A stretch of DNA of 33,736 bases from Alcaligenaceae bacterium (GCA_947380655.1 CANCRX010000032.1:1-33736); one strand, 5' to 3'; counted from the first letter of the stretch, positions 15,194-24,121 are shown. Program-made: numbers and translations. Notes: generated by a model not told the origin, from the sequence alone.

Positions 15194-17019
15194 TGGCCGC
15201 GTAAAAACAGCTTGTCCAGATCCGATACATTCCAGTGCACCCAGGTCGGACGGCCGTGATTGCACTGATCGGCGCGTTCTGTTTGTTCCATCTGTCTGAG
15301 TAACGCGTTCATCTCTTCGATGGTGAGTTGCCGATTGGCACGCACAGCACCGTGACAGGCCATGGTAGCTAATAAGGTGTTGCGTTGTTCGGTCAGTAAC
15401 CTGCTCGCACCGATCTGATCCAGATCACGTAAAACACCACGCGCAAGCGCCTCGAGATCGCCACGCGCAAGCATGGCGGGGACCGCACGCAAGGTCATGG
15501 ATTGCGGGCCTGCGGCAGCCATTTCAAACCCCAGCGAGAGTAATTGTTCGTGACATTCTTGGACGAGTGCCAGCTCTTTTTCGGTGACCCGAAATACAAC
15601 GGGTACCAGTAATGTTTGCTGAGGAAGTGTCTGTTCGTCTAGTGCATGCTTGAGTTGCTCATACACCACGCGTTCGTGCGCGGCGTGCATATCGATAAGT
15701 GCCAAGCCTTTTGCTGTTTGCGAAAGAATATAGATGCCATGGACTTGCGCTAAGGCTCGACCAAGCGGCCATGTCGAGGGTTCTTCATTTAATGGCTGAT
15801 AAATGGGTTGCCATTGTGTGGGTGTAAGTGATGCCGGATAGTTTGAGGGATGGTTGTCACGCAAATGCAGTGGTTGTTGGGCGACGGATTGCCAGGAATA
15901 GGGTGCGGCAGCGGGGCTACCCCCCGCAATTCCTTGGCCTGATAAATTTCCTTCCCGAACAGAATTTAGCCCGTGATTAAACGACTCGCCTGCGGGATGA
16001 TGGGATGCGGGGGCGGTGTAACCACCTGTGCCAGCTGTTCCGGATAACGCTTGTGTCACTGTTTGCGAAACAAAGCGATACACGGCACCACTATCGCGAA
16101 ACCGCACTTCGTGTTTGGCCGGGTGAACGTTCACATCAACAGCGCTGGGGTCAATTTGCAGGAACAGTACAAAGGCTGGTTGCCTGTCGCCATGTAGCAC
16201 GTCAGCATAAGCACTCCGAATCGCGTGAGAAACGGTGCGGTCCCGCACGTGTCTGCCGTTTACGTATAAAAACTGTCTGTCCGCGCGCGCGCGCGATGCA
16301 GTGGGTCGCGTCACGACTCCAAGCATCGAAATCAGACCACCTGGTGTATTGACCTCGATGCCGTGTTCATTGAATTCATCACCCAATACGTCACTGATGC
16401 GCTGTAAGGCCGAGGCGGGTAGCCATTGACGCACAGCACGATCATTATGAAATACTCTGAATCCGACTTCAGGAAATGCCAGTGCGATTCTTTCAATCGC
16501 ATCAATGCAGTGGCCGAATTCCGTTGCCTCGGCACGTAAAAATTTTCTACGGGCAGGTACCTGATCAAACAAATATCTCACGTCAACCGTCGTACCTAAC
16601 GCACCTGCCGCAGCGATCGGTTCGGCCATCCCTGATTCGAAACTCCAGGCGTGTGAGGCTTCGCGGGTCCGGGAGGTAAGAGTGAGTTGGGCAACCGAGG
16701 CGATTGAGGCCAGCGCCTCGCCCCTGAACCCCATGGAGAACACTGATTCGAGTTCTGAGAGTGAGGAAATTTTGCTCGTCGCATGACGCGTCAGTGCAAG
16801 TGATAACTCATTCGCTTCGATTCCACTGCCATCGTCAATGACCGCAATACGTCGGATCCCACCGGCTTCGAGCCTGATTTCAATCGTTTGCGAGCCCGCA
16901 TCCACGGCGTTTTCTACAAGTTCTTTTAACACTGAGGAGGGGCGCTCGATCACTTCGCCAGCGGCAATCTGGCTAATCAGTAGGTCGGGTAACTGCGCAA
17001 TGGGACGGCGGGTGGACAT
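15190..17019 (-). CDS. mutL: DNA mismatch repair protein MutL
   Basis: A 609-residue MutL. The N-terminal GHKL ATPase shows ELVENAVDAG, DDGSGI and GFRGEAL; a linker runs about residues 340-410, then the dimerisation/endonuclease domain. DMHAAHERVVYE (about 443-454) fits the endonuclease motif DxHAx2Ex4E, and ACHGAVRAN, CNHGRPT and the terminal FLR fit the other metal-site motifs, so this MutL probably nicks DNA itself, unlike E. coli MutL. A (CG)7 tract lies at codons about 241-246. ATG at 17019 is preferred to a GTG at 17028, although no clear Shine-Dalgarno is present. It overlaps miaA. Confidence 0.96.
   Translation of the reverse strand: MSTRRPIAQLPDLLISQIAAGEVIERPSSVLKELVENAVDAGSQTIEIRLEAGGIRRIAVIDDGSGIEANELSLALTRHATSKISSLSELESVFSMGFRGEALASIASVAQLTLTSRTREASHAWSFESGMAEPIAAAGALGTTVDVRYLFDQVPARRKFLRAEATEFGHCIDAIERIALAFPEVGFRVFHNDRAVRQWLPASALQRISDVLGDEFNEHGIEVNTPGGLISMLGVVTRPTASRARADRQFLYVNGRHVRDRTVSHAIRSAYADVLHGDRQPAFVLFLQIDPSAVDVNVHPAKHEVRFRDSGAVYRFVSQTVTQALSGTAGTGGYTAPASHHPAGESFNHGLNSVREGNLSGQGIAGGSPAAAPYSWQSVAQQPLHLRDNHPSNYPASLTPTQWQPIYQPLNEEPSTWPLGRALAQVHGIYILSQTAKGLALIDMHAAHERVVYEQLKHALDEQTLPQQTLLVPVVFRVTEKELALVQECHEQLLSLGFEMAAAGPQSMTLRAVPAMLARGDLEALARGVLRDLDQIGASRLLTEQRNTLLATMACHGAVRANRQLTIEEMNALLRQMEQTERADQCNHGRPTWVHWNVSDLDKLFLRGQ
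16282..16295 (-). repeat. (CG)7 dinucleotide tract inside mutL
   Basis: Seven uninterrupted CG dinucleotides encode part of the S-R-A-R-A-D stretch in the N-terminal half of MutL. Gain or loss of one unit would shift the frame and remove the C-terminal half. The tract is directly visible; any role as a mutator switch is inference. Confidence 0.9.
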
Positions 17020-17099
17020 AGGGTTCACGACAGCTTTGAAGGCTTTATTTTAAGGCTTGTCGGCACCCAGTGCCTGAGTTCGGTTAGTAACCTGTTGAT

Positions 17100-18464
17100 T
17101 TAGCCTGCGGAGGCCAAATGCGGGTTCGCGGTAAAGAATCGCCGGATGCCACCGTGCAAGGCTGCAGCGAATTTTTCCTGATCAGCACTGCTGCGTAGCA
17201 TGCGTTCTTCATCAGGGTTGCTGATGAAGGCCGTCTCGACCAGGATGGAGGGCATGTCAGGCGCTTTGAGTACTGCAAAAGCTGCTTGTTCAACCTGAGG
17301 TTTATGCAGGCGATAAACGTTTTTCAAGTCATCAAGTACGCTATCTCCGACTTTGACTGAGTCTTTGATTTGCGCTGAGGTAGAGAGATCTAACAATATT
17401 TTCGCAACCTGCCGATCCTGAACCTGGAGGTTAATCCCGCCGATCAAATCAGCCGCGTTTTCTTTGTCTGCAAGCCATCTTGCGGCTGAGCTTGATGCGC
17501 CGCTTGAGGACAGAACGTACACGGAGCTGCCACCGGCAGTTGGACGAACGAATGCATCTGCATGAATTGATACGAATAGATCCGCTTTGACACGACGTGC
17601 TTTTTCAACGCGCACATGCAGCGGTACGAAATAGTCGCCGTCACGAGTCAGATAGGCACGCATACCGGGTGTGGCATCGATACGAGCCTTTAGTTTTTGG
17701 GCAATTTGTAGCACGACGTCTTTTTCACGGGTGCCGCCTTTTCCAATTGCTCCAGGATCCTCGCCTCCATGTCCTGGATCCAGTGCGACGGTGATGACCC
17801 GACTGCGACGCCCGAGTTTTGGAGACTCTGGTTGAGCCGCCACGGAGGGTGGCGTCACGCTATCCGGCAAGACGGGCACGCTGGCCATACCAGTTCCTTT
17901 CGGATTGCGCCCAATATCTTCCAGAATTCTCGCGAGCGGATCTTCTTCGTTTTTTTGCGGTTGTTTTTTGAGCAACGCTGCCAGAGGGTCTTGGGCAACC
18001 TTTGGGTACAAGTCCAGCACAAGCCTGTATTTGTAATCCCCGACAGGTTTCAGTGTGAACACTTGCGGAGCAATAGCTTGCTTCAGGTCAAACACGAGGC
18101 GAACAATATTTGGGCGGTTTTGAGCGACGCGCAGTGAATTGATATAAGGATCGTCGGTCCGCACTTTGCGCACCAGATCATTCAACGCAGGACTCATATC
18201 AAGCCCCGTGATATCGACCACCATGCGGTGTGGCGCTTCGAGTGTGAAGTGTTCTGCTTTGAGCTCACTGTCGAGCTCTAAGGTGACGCGTGTGTATTCA
18301 TCCGCGGGCCAGGTACGCACGGCCAGGAGGCGCGAAGCCATGGCGATTCGGGGGACGACTGGCAGGAGCAACAAAGTGGTAGCCGCACCCAAGAGCGCGC
18401 GGCGATTGGGCGCTTTCAGTTGGGTTGTAACTTCGCCCTTTCCAGGGTTAGCGCGGTGAGCCAT
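17100..18464 (-). CDS. amiC: N-acetylmuramoyl-L-alanine amidase (AmiC type) with AMIN domain
   Basis: A 454-residue periplasmic cell-wall amidase. The N-terminus has a twin-arginine signal (NRRALLGA, residues 20-27) followed by a hydrophobic stretch ending near AMA. Residues about 45-140 form an AMIN domain for septal targeting, then comes a Pro/Ser-rich linker and an Amidase_3 catalytic domain with zinc ligands in DPGHGGEDPG, the Glu of GGTREKDV and the His of SIHADAF, and the catalytic Glu in LVETAFISNPDEE. It splits the septal peptidoglycan during daughter cell separation. AAGG 7 bases before the ATG supports a start inside tsaE, giving a 49-base overlap. Confidence 0.94.
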   Translation of the reverse strand: MAHRANPGKGEVTTQLKAPNRRALLGAATTLLLLPVVPRIAMASRLLAVRTWPADEYTRVTLELDSELKAEHFTLEAPHRMVVDITGLDMSPALNDLVRKVRTDDPYINSLRVAQNRPNIVRLVFDLKQAIAPQVFTLKPVGDYKYRLVLDLYPKVAQDPLAALLKKQPQKNEEDPLARILEDIGRNPKGTGMASVPVLPDSVTPPSVAAQPESPKLGRRSRVITVALDPGHGGEDPGAIGKGGTREKDVVLQIAQKLKARIDATPGMRAYLTRDGDYFVPLHVRVEKARRVKADLFVSIHADAFVRPTAGGSSVYVLSSSGASSSAARWLADKENAADLIGGINLQVQDRQVAKILLDLSTSAQIKDSVKVGDSVLDDLKNVYRLHKPQVEQAAFAVLKAPDMPSILVETAFISNPDEERMLRSSADQEKFAAALHGGIRRFFTANPHLASAG

Positions 18465-18964
18465 TTGAGGCCTTTTTCAGTCAGTGCACTGAGCGTGGCA
18501 TGCCGTCCTGCCGGAAGGTATGTCAGCTCAATAAATATATCCGGATCGCTCAATAAGTCAGCGGCACGCTCGGGCCATTCAATCAAAATAAGAGCGTTAT
18601 CTCTCAAGATATCTCTAAACCCAGCGTCCAACCATTCTGACGGATCGCTAAATCTATAAAAATCAAGATGATACAAGTATAAATTAGAAACTGCATAAGA
18701 TTCAAGTAGTGCGTAACTTGGACTTTTTATTCGTCCCGTGACACCACATTGGCGTAAAAACGATCGAACTAAGGAAGTCTTTCCTGCGCCAAGTTCACCT
18801 TTCAGATGAATCCTCCCGCCGGCATCAGGACCTGGAATGAGCGTTCCTGCTGTGTCAACCATTAAGTCAGCAGCCAACTGTGCGAGTTGCTGACCGAGCA
18901 TATCGGTAGCCATCTCGTCAGGTAGATCTAATTCGATTTTTAGCAAAACTGTATGCATCGCCAT
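18416..18964 (-). CDS. tsaE: tRNA threonylcarbamoyladenosine biosynthesis ATPase TsaE
   Basis: A 182-residue TsaE. The P-loop is KGELGAGKTSLVR (about 55-67), then SPSYALLESY and the typical YHLDFYRFSDPSEWLDAGF and LILIEWPER. TsaE hydrolyses ATP in the TsaBDE complex that makes t6A37 in ANN-reading tRNAs. It is slightly longer than the roughly 155-residue norm owing to the N-terminal extension; the second ATG two codons downstream is also possible. No clear Shine-Dalgarno is seen. Its last 49 bases overlap amiC, and the AEC transporter stop lies 1 base upstream of its start. Confidence 0.93.
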   Translation of the reverse strand: MAMHTVLLKIELDLPDEMATDMLGQQLAQLAADLMVDTAGTLIPGPDAGGRIHLKGELGAGKTSLVRSFLRQCGVTGRIKSPSYALLESYAVSNLYLYHLDFYRFSDPSEWLDAGFRDILRDNALILIEWPERAADLLSDPDIFIELTYLPAGRHATLSALTEKGLKWLTALTLERAKLQPN

Positions 18965-18965
18965 A

Positions 18966-19859
18966 TCAAGAAACTAATAAAAGCCACAAAGGGATCGTCA
19001 GCGCCGCGACCGGAGTACCGATAGAAATGATTAATCCGACTAAGCGGCCATCCCCGCCCATTCGGACTGCCATGACGTACGCAGCACTAGCGGGTGGCAT
19101 GGCTGAAAAAAGTACCAGCATCTGTCGCTTGAGTGGATCAAGATTGAGCCATAGTGCAATCAACCATGCGCAAGCAGGTAACGCGATCAGTTTGATTGAC
19201 AAAATCCATGTCACTAAAGAGAGTTTGGATTGACTGGGCTGCCAAACCAAACTAGCACCCACACAAAGAATACCCAAGGCTACCGCTGCTGCGCCGAGGC
19301 GCGCCAGTAGCGTATCGATTGGAGAGGGAAGCACAAGACCTGCAAGGTTACACACCACACCAAGCACCGTAGACATCAGTAGGGGGTTGCGCAACAAAGC
19401 CCTTGCGAAGTGAGTCCCCTGATGACGTGCTAAAGCATAGACCGCAGCGAAATTCACCATTGGGACAGCAAAGCCAACAATCAGTGCCATGGTGGATTGA
19501 CCGCTCGCACCAGCAATACTGGGTGCAAGCGCCAGGGCAATATAGGTATTGAATCGATAACCACATTGTGCCGCAGAGGCCATCTCGATTGGGGTTGCTC
19601 GTAATACAGGCAACGCTAACCAGGACAAGGCGATACCGACAACAGCGACCGCACCGGTTGCGAGAAAAATATCCGCAGCAGTCCCCATGGTAATCGGGGT
19701 GCGCAGGATCGACTGAAACAGTAAAGCTGGAAATAAAACGTAATAGACGAGCTTTTCAAGACCGGTGAAAAACTCACGTGTAAAGCCAAGCTTACGGTTC
19801 AGTAACCAGCCAAATGCAATCAGCAGAAAGTCAGGCAGAACAAGCAGGGCTACAGACAT
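18966..19859 (-). CDS. AEC-family (auxin efflux carrier) transporter
   Basis: A 297-residue integral membrane protein with eight to ten hydrophobic segments covering most of its length. It begins LLVLPDFLLIAFGWLLNRK and has FTGLEKLVYYVLFPALLFQ, the typical first part of AEC/PIN-like permeases; a late segment reads LLVLFSAMPPASAAYVMA, the family PxAxxxxxxA region. Bacterial members carry malate, malonate or other carboxylates; the substrate here is unknown. It lies directly before tsaE and is divergent from tctC, which encodes a carboxylate-type receptor, but no functional link is shown. Confidence 0.88.
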   Translation of the reverse strand: MSVALLVLPDFLLIAFGWLLNRKLGFTREFFTGLEKLVYYVLFPALLFQSILRTPITMGTAADIFLATGAVAVVGIALSWLALPVLRATPIEMASAAQCGYRFNTYIALALAPSIAGASGQSTMALIVGFAVPMVNFAAVYALARHQGTHFARALLRNPLLMSTVLGVVCNLAGLVLPSPIDTLLARLGAAAVALGILCVGASLVWQPSQSKLSLVTWILSIKLIALPACAWLIALWLNLDPLKRQMLVLFSAMPPASAAYVMAVRMGGDGRLVGLIISIGTPVAALTIPLWLLLVS

Positions 19860-19873
19860 GGGTCGAGGTCGTC

Positions 19874-19944
19874 ATTTATTGTGCAATGCTACTATTGTGA
19901 CTCATCCTATATAAGCTCGCTGATCGCGGGCTTATTTATTGTGC
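19874..19944. promoter_or_regulatory. Divergent control region with repeated ATTTATTGTGC and a leader hairpin
   Basis: The 136-base gap between the AEC transporter and tctC holds two exact copies of ATTTATTGTGC, at 19874-19884 and 19934-19944, exactly 60 bases apart, plus a partial copy TATTGTG at 19893-19899. Between them AAGCTCGC (19913-19920) and GCGGGCTT (19926-19933) form an 8-base stem with one G-T pair and a 5-base loop; the stem is followed by ATTTATT, so it could terminate or attenuate plus-strand transcripts. A regulator binding the repeats is inference. Confidence 0.4.
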
Positions 19945-19995
19945 CGGCACTTGCCATACGCAAGTGTTTCTTCGGCGTTTGTTTCAGAGGACTCC

Positions 19996-20973
19996 ATGAA
20001 GAAAATCAATGCCATCGCCGCAGCGCTCTCGATTGCAGCGCTTGCCTTATCACCACTCGCGATAGCCCAATCCTACCCTAGCAAACCGATCCGTGTCATC
20101 GTTCCATTCGCTCCTGGCGGCTCGACTGACATCATCGCCCGACTCGTGACCCAGCGTATGGCACAAGAACTCGGCCAGCCTGTGGTTGTTGAAAACAAAG
20201 CAGGGGCAGGTGGTGCGATTGGCGCCGGCGAAGGTGCACGTGCTGCGCCTGACGGCTATACCTTGTCGATCGCGACGGTCTCTACGATGGCTGTGCTGCC
20301 AGCATGTCGTCCTAACGATTTACCCTACAACCCGATTAAGGATTTCGCACCGGTCACAAACTTTGCCAACACTGCAAACGTTATTTCTGTTAACCCAAAA
20401 TTTCCTGCCAAAGACATAAAGTCTATGGTGGAAGAGCTGAAAAAGAACCCTGGTAAGTATGCCTATGGCAGCTCAGGTACCTGCAGCGTGCTGCATCTGT
20501 TTGGGGAAGCCTTCAAGATGGCGACGGGTACGGATATTGTGCATGTGCCTTACAAAGGCGCTGGTCCTGCTTTGGCGGATGCAGTAGGAGGCCAGGTCGA
20601 GATTCTGTTTGATAATCTCCCCTCATCAATGCCACAACTCCAGGCTGGCAAGTTACGTCCAATCGCGATCGCCTGGGATAAGCGCATTGACTCGATGAAG
20701 GATGTGCCTACGCTCGCAGAAGCAGGTTATCCTCAGTTGAATCAGCCTGTATGGTACGGTTTACTCGCGCCGCGTGGCACATCACCTGAAATTATCAATA
20801 AGCTCAGAGATGCTGCGGTCCTTGCACTGAAGGATCCTCGGGTTATAAAAGTGCTGGAGGAGCAGGGTTCGCTTGCCTCAGGTAATACGCCAGAAGAATT
20901 CGCCCGAGAAATTAAAGCGCAGTATGACTGGGCGCAAGATGTGGTGAAAACACAGAAGATCGAATTTAAATAA
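19996..20973 (+). CDS. Tripartite tricarboxylate transporter substrate-binding receptor (Bug/TctC family)
   Basis: A 325-residue periplasmic receptor. The signal peptide covers about residues 1-24 (KKINAIAAALSIAALALS...AIAQ), then the family hallmark YPSKPIRVIVPFAPGGSTDIIAR and later VVENKAGAGGAIGA. Bug proteins bind a carboxylate ligand between two lobes. The ATG at 19996 has CAGAGG about 6-7 bases upstream and gives a proper signal peptide; the longer open frame from 19939 does not. No tctA/tctB membrane genes are nearby, which is usual for the many orphan Bug proteins in Alcaligenaceae. The ligand is not predictable. Confidence 0.93.
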   Translation: MKKINAIAAALSIAALALSPLAIAQSYPSKPIRVIVPFAPGGSTDIIARLVTQRMAQELGQPVVVENKAGAGGAIGAGEGARAAPDGYTLSIATVSTMAVLPACRPNDLPYNPIKDFAPVTNFANTANVISVNPKFPAKDIKSMVEELKKNPGKYAYGSSGTCSVLHLFGEAFKMATGTDIVHVPYKGAGPALADAVGGQVEILFDNLPSSMPQLQAGKLRPIAIAWDKRIDSMKDVPTLAEAGYPQLNQPVWYGLLAPRGTSPEIINKLRDAAVLALKDPRVIKVLEEQGSLASGNTPEEFAREIKAQYDWAQDVVKTQKIEFK

Positions 20974-20989
20974 TTGATCCGCAAGTCAT

Positions 20990-21889
20990 ATGGCACATGA
21001 TGAATCCGCTTCGATAACAGAATTTATCGACGCCGTATGGCTCGAGGATGGTTTGGCTGCCAATACGTTGTCGGCCTATCGTCGGGATCTCATTGCTTTT
21101 GAGCAGTGGTTACAGCTCGAAAGAAAAATTGGTCTTGATGCTGTAGTGACGGGTGATATTGAGTCGTGGTTCGCAGCACTGCACGCGAGCTCCAAGCCGA
21201 GTACAGCCAACCGTCGACTCGCAACACTCCGACGCTATTATTTGTGGGCGATTCGTCATCAACGTGTTTCGGTTGATCCTTGTTTGCAAATGGTGACGGC
21301 TCGCCAACCCTTGCGTATCCCTAAAACACTGTCGGAGTCGCAGGTGGAGGCTTTATTGCAGCAGCCTCCTGCGCATACTCCGCGTGGATTGCGCGACCGC
21401 GCCATGTTAGAAGTGCTCTACGCAACAGGGTTACGCGTCTCTGAACTGGTGTCTGTAGGCGTGCTCGATGTGAGTCTTTCGGACGGCATCGTGCGTGTAG
21501 TGCAGGGGAAAGGTGGAAAAGATCGACTGGTGCCACTTGGCGCGGAGGCCGCGCACTGGGTGACAACCTACATGAAAGACGCCCGGCCTGAATTACTGGG
21601 AGCGCGTTCGAGTCCAGCTCTGTTTGTCACCGCCCGGGCCGCCCCTATGACAAGACAGTCGTTCTGGTTATTAATCAAAAAATATGCGGTATTAGCTGGT
21701 GTCAGGGCACCACTGTCTCCTCATGTATTACGCCATGCGTTTGCCACGCATTTATTGAACCACGGAGCTGATCTGCGCGTGGTGCAAATGCTGTTGGGCC
21801 ATTCCGATATCTCTACGACGCAAATCTATACCCATGTCGCCCGCGAAAGACTCAAGAGCCTGCATGCCCAGCATCATCCGCGCGGATAA
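20990..21889 (+). CDS. xerD: Site-specific tyrosine recombinase XerD
   Basis: A 299-residue tyrosine recombinase. The N-terminal SAM-like core-binding domain spans about residues 8-95, and the catalytic domain carries R149 (ATGLRVSEL), K174 (QGKGGKDR), H245 and R248 (SPHVLRHAFATH), H271 (LGHSDIS) and nucleophile Y280 (TTQIYTHV). Length and motif spacing match XerC/XerD, which resolve chromosome dimers at dif; the LSPHVLRHAFATHLLNHGADLRVVQ stretch is closer to XerD. It starts 17 bases after the tctC stop and lies just before a tRNA gene, but nothing suggests a phage integrase. Confidence 0.92.
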   Translation: MAHDESASITEFIDAVWLEDGLAANTLSAYRRDLIAFEQWLQLERKIGLDAVVTGDIESWFAALHASSKPSTANRRLATLRRYYLWAIRHQRVSVDPCLQMVTARQPLRIPKTLSESQVEALLQQPPAHTPRGLRDRAMLEVLYATGLRVSELVSVGVLDVSLSDGIVRVVQGKGGKDRLVPLGAEAAHWVTTYMKDARPELLGARSSPALFVTARAAPMTRQSFWLLIKKYAVLAGVRAPLSPHVLRHAFATHLLNHGADLRVVQMLLGHSDISTTQIYTHVARERLKSLHAQHHPRG

Positions 21890-21911
21890 AGCTTGCTAAA
21901 CTAGCGCCCAC

Positions 21912-21987
21912 GCCGCCGTAACTCAGTGGATAGAGTACCTTCCTCCTAAGAAGGGAGTCGGACGTTCGATTCGTCTCGGCGGCACCA
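21912..21987 (+). tRNA. tRNA-Arg (anticodon CCT)
   Basis: A 76-base cloverleaf. The acceptor arms GCCGCCG (21912-21918) and CGGCGGC (21977-21983) pair fully; the anticodon stem CCTTC/GAAGG encloses the loop CTCCTAA with anticodon CCT, which reads AGG (Arg). The T arm GGACG-TTCGATT-CGTCT pairs with one G-T. Discriminator A and CCA are encoded. TAAACT at 21897-21902 is a candidate -10 box. Confidence 0.96.
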
Positions 21988-22022
21988 GATTACTGGCAAT
22001 ACAAAAAAGGAATAGCAACGTC

Positions 22023-22850
22023 ATGGCACTTAAGTCTTCACTCAACGTACTTCGTTTCAACAAATTAGGTACGTGTCTGACACTTGCCATGGCGGCACTC
22101 CTGACTGGCTGTGCAGCAGATCAGTCCGCATTGGGCAACGGTACGACGATTACTGCCAGCGACCCAGCTCGCATGACCCGATCCGGGTTCCTCTCCGATT
22201 ACGCACGCCTGAAGCCAACCAAATGGGGCGATGGGATCCAGTGCTGGAGCGAACCGAACCTGAAAGCTTCGAACTACAACAAGGTATTGATCTCGCGTAT
22301 CGTTGTATCGATTGCTCCCTCAAAAGATAAAGAAAAAGACATCACCGTTGATCCCAGTGATTTAAAAGCCCTGACGGATTATTTTTATGATGCGATGGTT
22401 AAAAGCCTCAAGTCGCAAATGGAAATCGTTGATAAGCCTGGCCCAGGCGTAGTGGTCATGCGCATTGCCTTGACGGACTTGGTGCCAACCGCTGTGAAAG
22501 ACAGTATTGCCGGTACACTGATTCCTTATGCCTTTGTGGTTGAAGCGAGCTCAGGCTCAGCGACTGGCAGACCTGCTGGCTCGACGCCTTACATGGGTGA
22601 AACAGGAATGGAAATGCAGTTTCGCGATGGAGTCACCGGAGCAGTCCTGGCAGAGTGCAGGGATACAGAGATTGGTCGAAAATACGCGGCTGACATGAAT
22701 CAAGGCGTTGTTGGGGCCGCTCAAACCTGGGCCGGTGGTTATCTGAATTCTTTCCAGCAATGGTCCTATGCCAAAAATGCCTTTGATAAATGGGCCAAGC
22801 TCGTCGCGCAGCGCATGGCAGAAATGCGCGGTGTGACTTCAACAAAATAA
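22023..22850 (+). CDS. DUF3313 family lipoprotein
   Basis: A 275-residue predicted lipoprotein. Signal peptide and lipobox LLTGC put the lipidated residue at C30. The segment MTRSGFLSDYARLKP after it is the hallmark of DUF3313. Family function is not known to me; members are outer-membrane-associated or periplasmic lipoproteins in proteobacteria. AAGGA lies about 9 bases before the ATG. It follows the tRNA by 35 bases and precedes an MFS transporter in the same direction by 25 bases, so the two may be cotranscribed. Confidence 0.88.
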   Translation: MALKSSLNVLRFNKLGTCLTLAMAALLTGCAADQSALGNGTTITASDPARMTRSGFLSDYARLKPTKWGDGIQCWSEPNLKASNYNKVLISRIVVSIAPSKDKEKDITVDPSDLKALTDYFYDAMVKSLKSQMEIVDKPGPGVVVMRIALTDLVPTAVKDSIAGTLIPYAFVVEASSGSATGRPAGSTPYMGETGMEMQFRDGVTGAVLAECRDTEIGRKYAADMNQGVVGAAQTWAGGYLNSFQQWSYAKNAFDKWAKLVAQRMAEMRGVTSTK

Positions 22851-22875
22851 TAATTTCTGAAAACAGAAGAGTCTC

Positions 22876-24105
22876 ATGACACAAACGACTGCTATAAAAA
22901 ACGAAGACAAAGATCAAAAAGCAGTACGTACCATTCTGATCGGAACCTTCATTGTTCTGCTTGCCATGGGGACCCGGGCAACCTTTGGCCTGTTTATGCA
23001 GCCAATGGGGCTGGAGCATAACTGGCCGCGTGAAGTGTTTTCGATGGCTTTTGCTATCCAGAATCTGGTCTGGGGGCTCGGAGCGATCGGTGCTGGAATG
23101 ATGGCGGATCGCTTTGGTTCTGCCCGCACCATCGCGCTCTGTGCAGTTTTTTATGCGCTGGGTCTGGTTGGAACACGCTTTTCCACAAGCGTATTTGATT
23201 TATACATGTCCGCAGGTGTGTTGATTGGGCTTGGACAGGCTGGCACTACGTTCGCGGTCATTCTTCCGGTCATCGCACGAACCGTGCCAGTTGCCTCGCG
23301 AAGCACGGCGATGGGTATCGCGAGCGCGGGTGGCTCATTGGGGCAATTTCTGGTTGTGCCGACCGGTCAGTTACTGATCGATACCTATCAGTGGACGGGC
23401 GCCTACTGGATCCTGTCGGTTGTTTTAGCAGCGACTTTGCCATTGACCTGGTTTTTACGCGGTAAGCCCGCAGCAGCGGTGGGTCAGCAACAATCCATGC
23501 TGAGTGCGATCAGTCAGGCGCTCAAACACCCCACCTTCCATTTTCTGTTTTGGGGTTATTTTGTTTGTGGATTCCATACTGCCTTCATTACGTTGCATTT
23601 GCCCGCTTTTGTAACCGACGCAGGATTGAATGCAAGTAGTGGTGCCATCGCGATCGCGTTGATCGGGTTATTTAACGTGTTTGGCTCTTTTACCGCCGGT
23701 AAGCTTGGCGGCACCTACAGCAAAAAGAAATTGCTCGCGTTTCTTTACTTTATGCGTGCGTTCGGCATACTTTGGATTTTGGTGATGCCTACTACAACCT
23801 TTGTTGTGTATGTATTTGCTGGCTGGATGGGATTGTTCTGGTTAGGGACTGTTCCGTTGACGCAAGGTTTAATCGCACAGATCTACGGCTTACGCTATGC
23901 AGCAACGCTATCGGGTATGGTATTTCTCGGGCATCAGCTCGGTAGTTTCAGTGGCGTGTGGCTGGGTGGAAAAGTGCAGGCAATCACTGGTAATTACGAT
24001 CTGGTCTGGTGGCTGGGTATTGCGTTGGCCTTGATGGCTGGGGTACTGTGTCTGCCTGTCAAAGAAAAACCACTTTCGTTGGGGCTGGCACCCGCAGCGG
24101 CTTGA
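22876..24105 (+). CDS. MFS transporter (OFA/monocarboxylate type)
   Basis: A 409-residue transporter with 12 hydrophobic segments. RATFGLFMQPMGLEHNWPREVFS in the first helix region and GMMADRFGSARTIAL between helices 2 and 3 are typical of the oxalate/formate and monocarboxylate branch of the major facilitator superfamily. The middle loop after helix 6 has a basic stretch and GGTYSKKKLL lies between helices 8 and 9. It probably imports an organic acid, but I cannot name it. The start has AGAAGAG upstream. Confidence 0.9.
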   Translation: MTQTTAIKNEDKDQKAVRTILIGTFIVLLAMGTRATFGLFMQPMGLEHNWPREVFSMAFAIQNLVWGLGAIGAGMMADRFGSARTIALCAVFYALGLVGTRFSTSVFDLYMSAGVLIGLGQAGTTFAVILPVIARTVPVASRSTAMGIASAGGSLGQFLVVPTGQLLIDTYQWTGAYWILSVVLAATLPLTWFLRGKPAAAVGQQQSMLSAISQALKHPTFHFLFWGYFVCGFHTAFITLHLPAFVTDAGLNASSGAIAIALIGLFNVFGSFTAGKLGGTYSKKKLLAFLYFMRAFGILWILVMPTTTFVVYVFAGWMGLFWLGTVPLTQGLIAQIYGLRYAATLSGMVFLGHQLGSFSGVWLGGKVQAITGNYDLVWWLGIALALMAGVLCLPVKEKPLSLGLAPAAA

Positions 24106-24121
24106 AATACTAAACATTTAA

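Noticed and set aside
19996..20973. tctC as part of a complete tripartite transporter
   Set aside because: No tctA or tctB follows; orphan Bug receptors are common in this family of bacteria.
20990..21987. Tyrosine recombinase next to tRNA-Arg as an integrated mobile element
   Set aside because: Size and motifs fit housekeeping XerD, the tRNA is complete, no second copy of its 3' end is seen, and the following genes are not phage-like.
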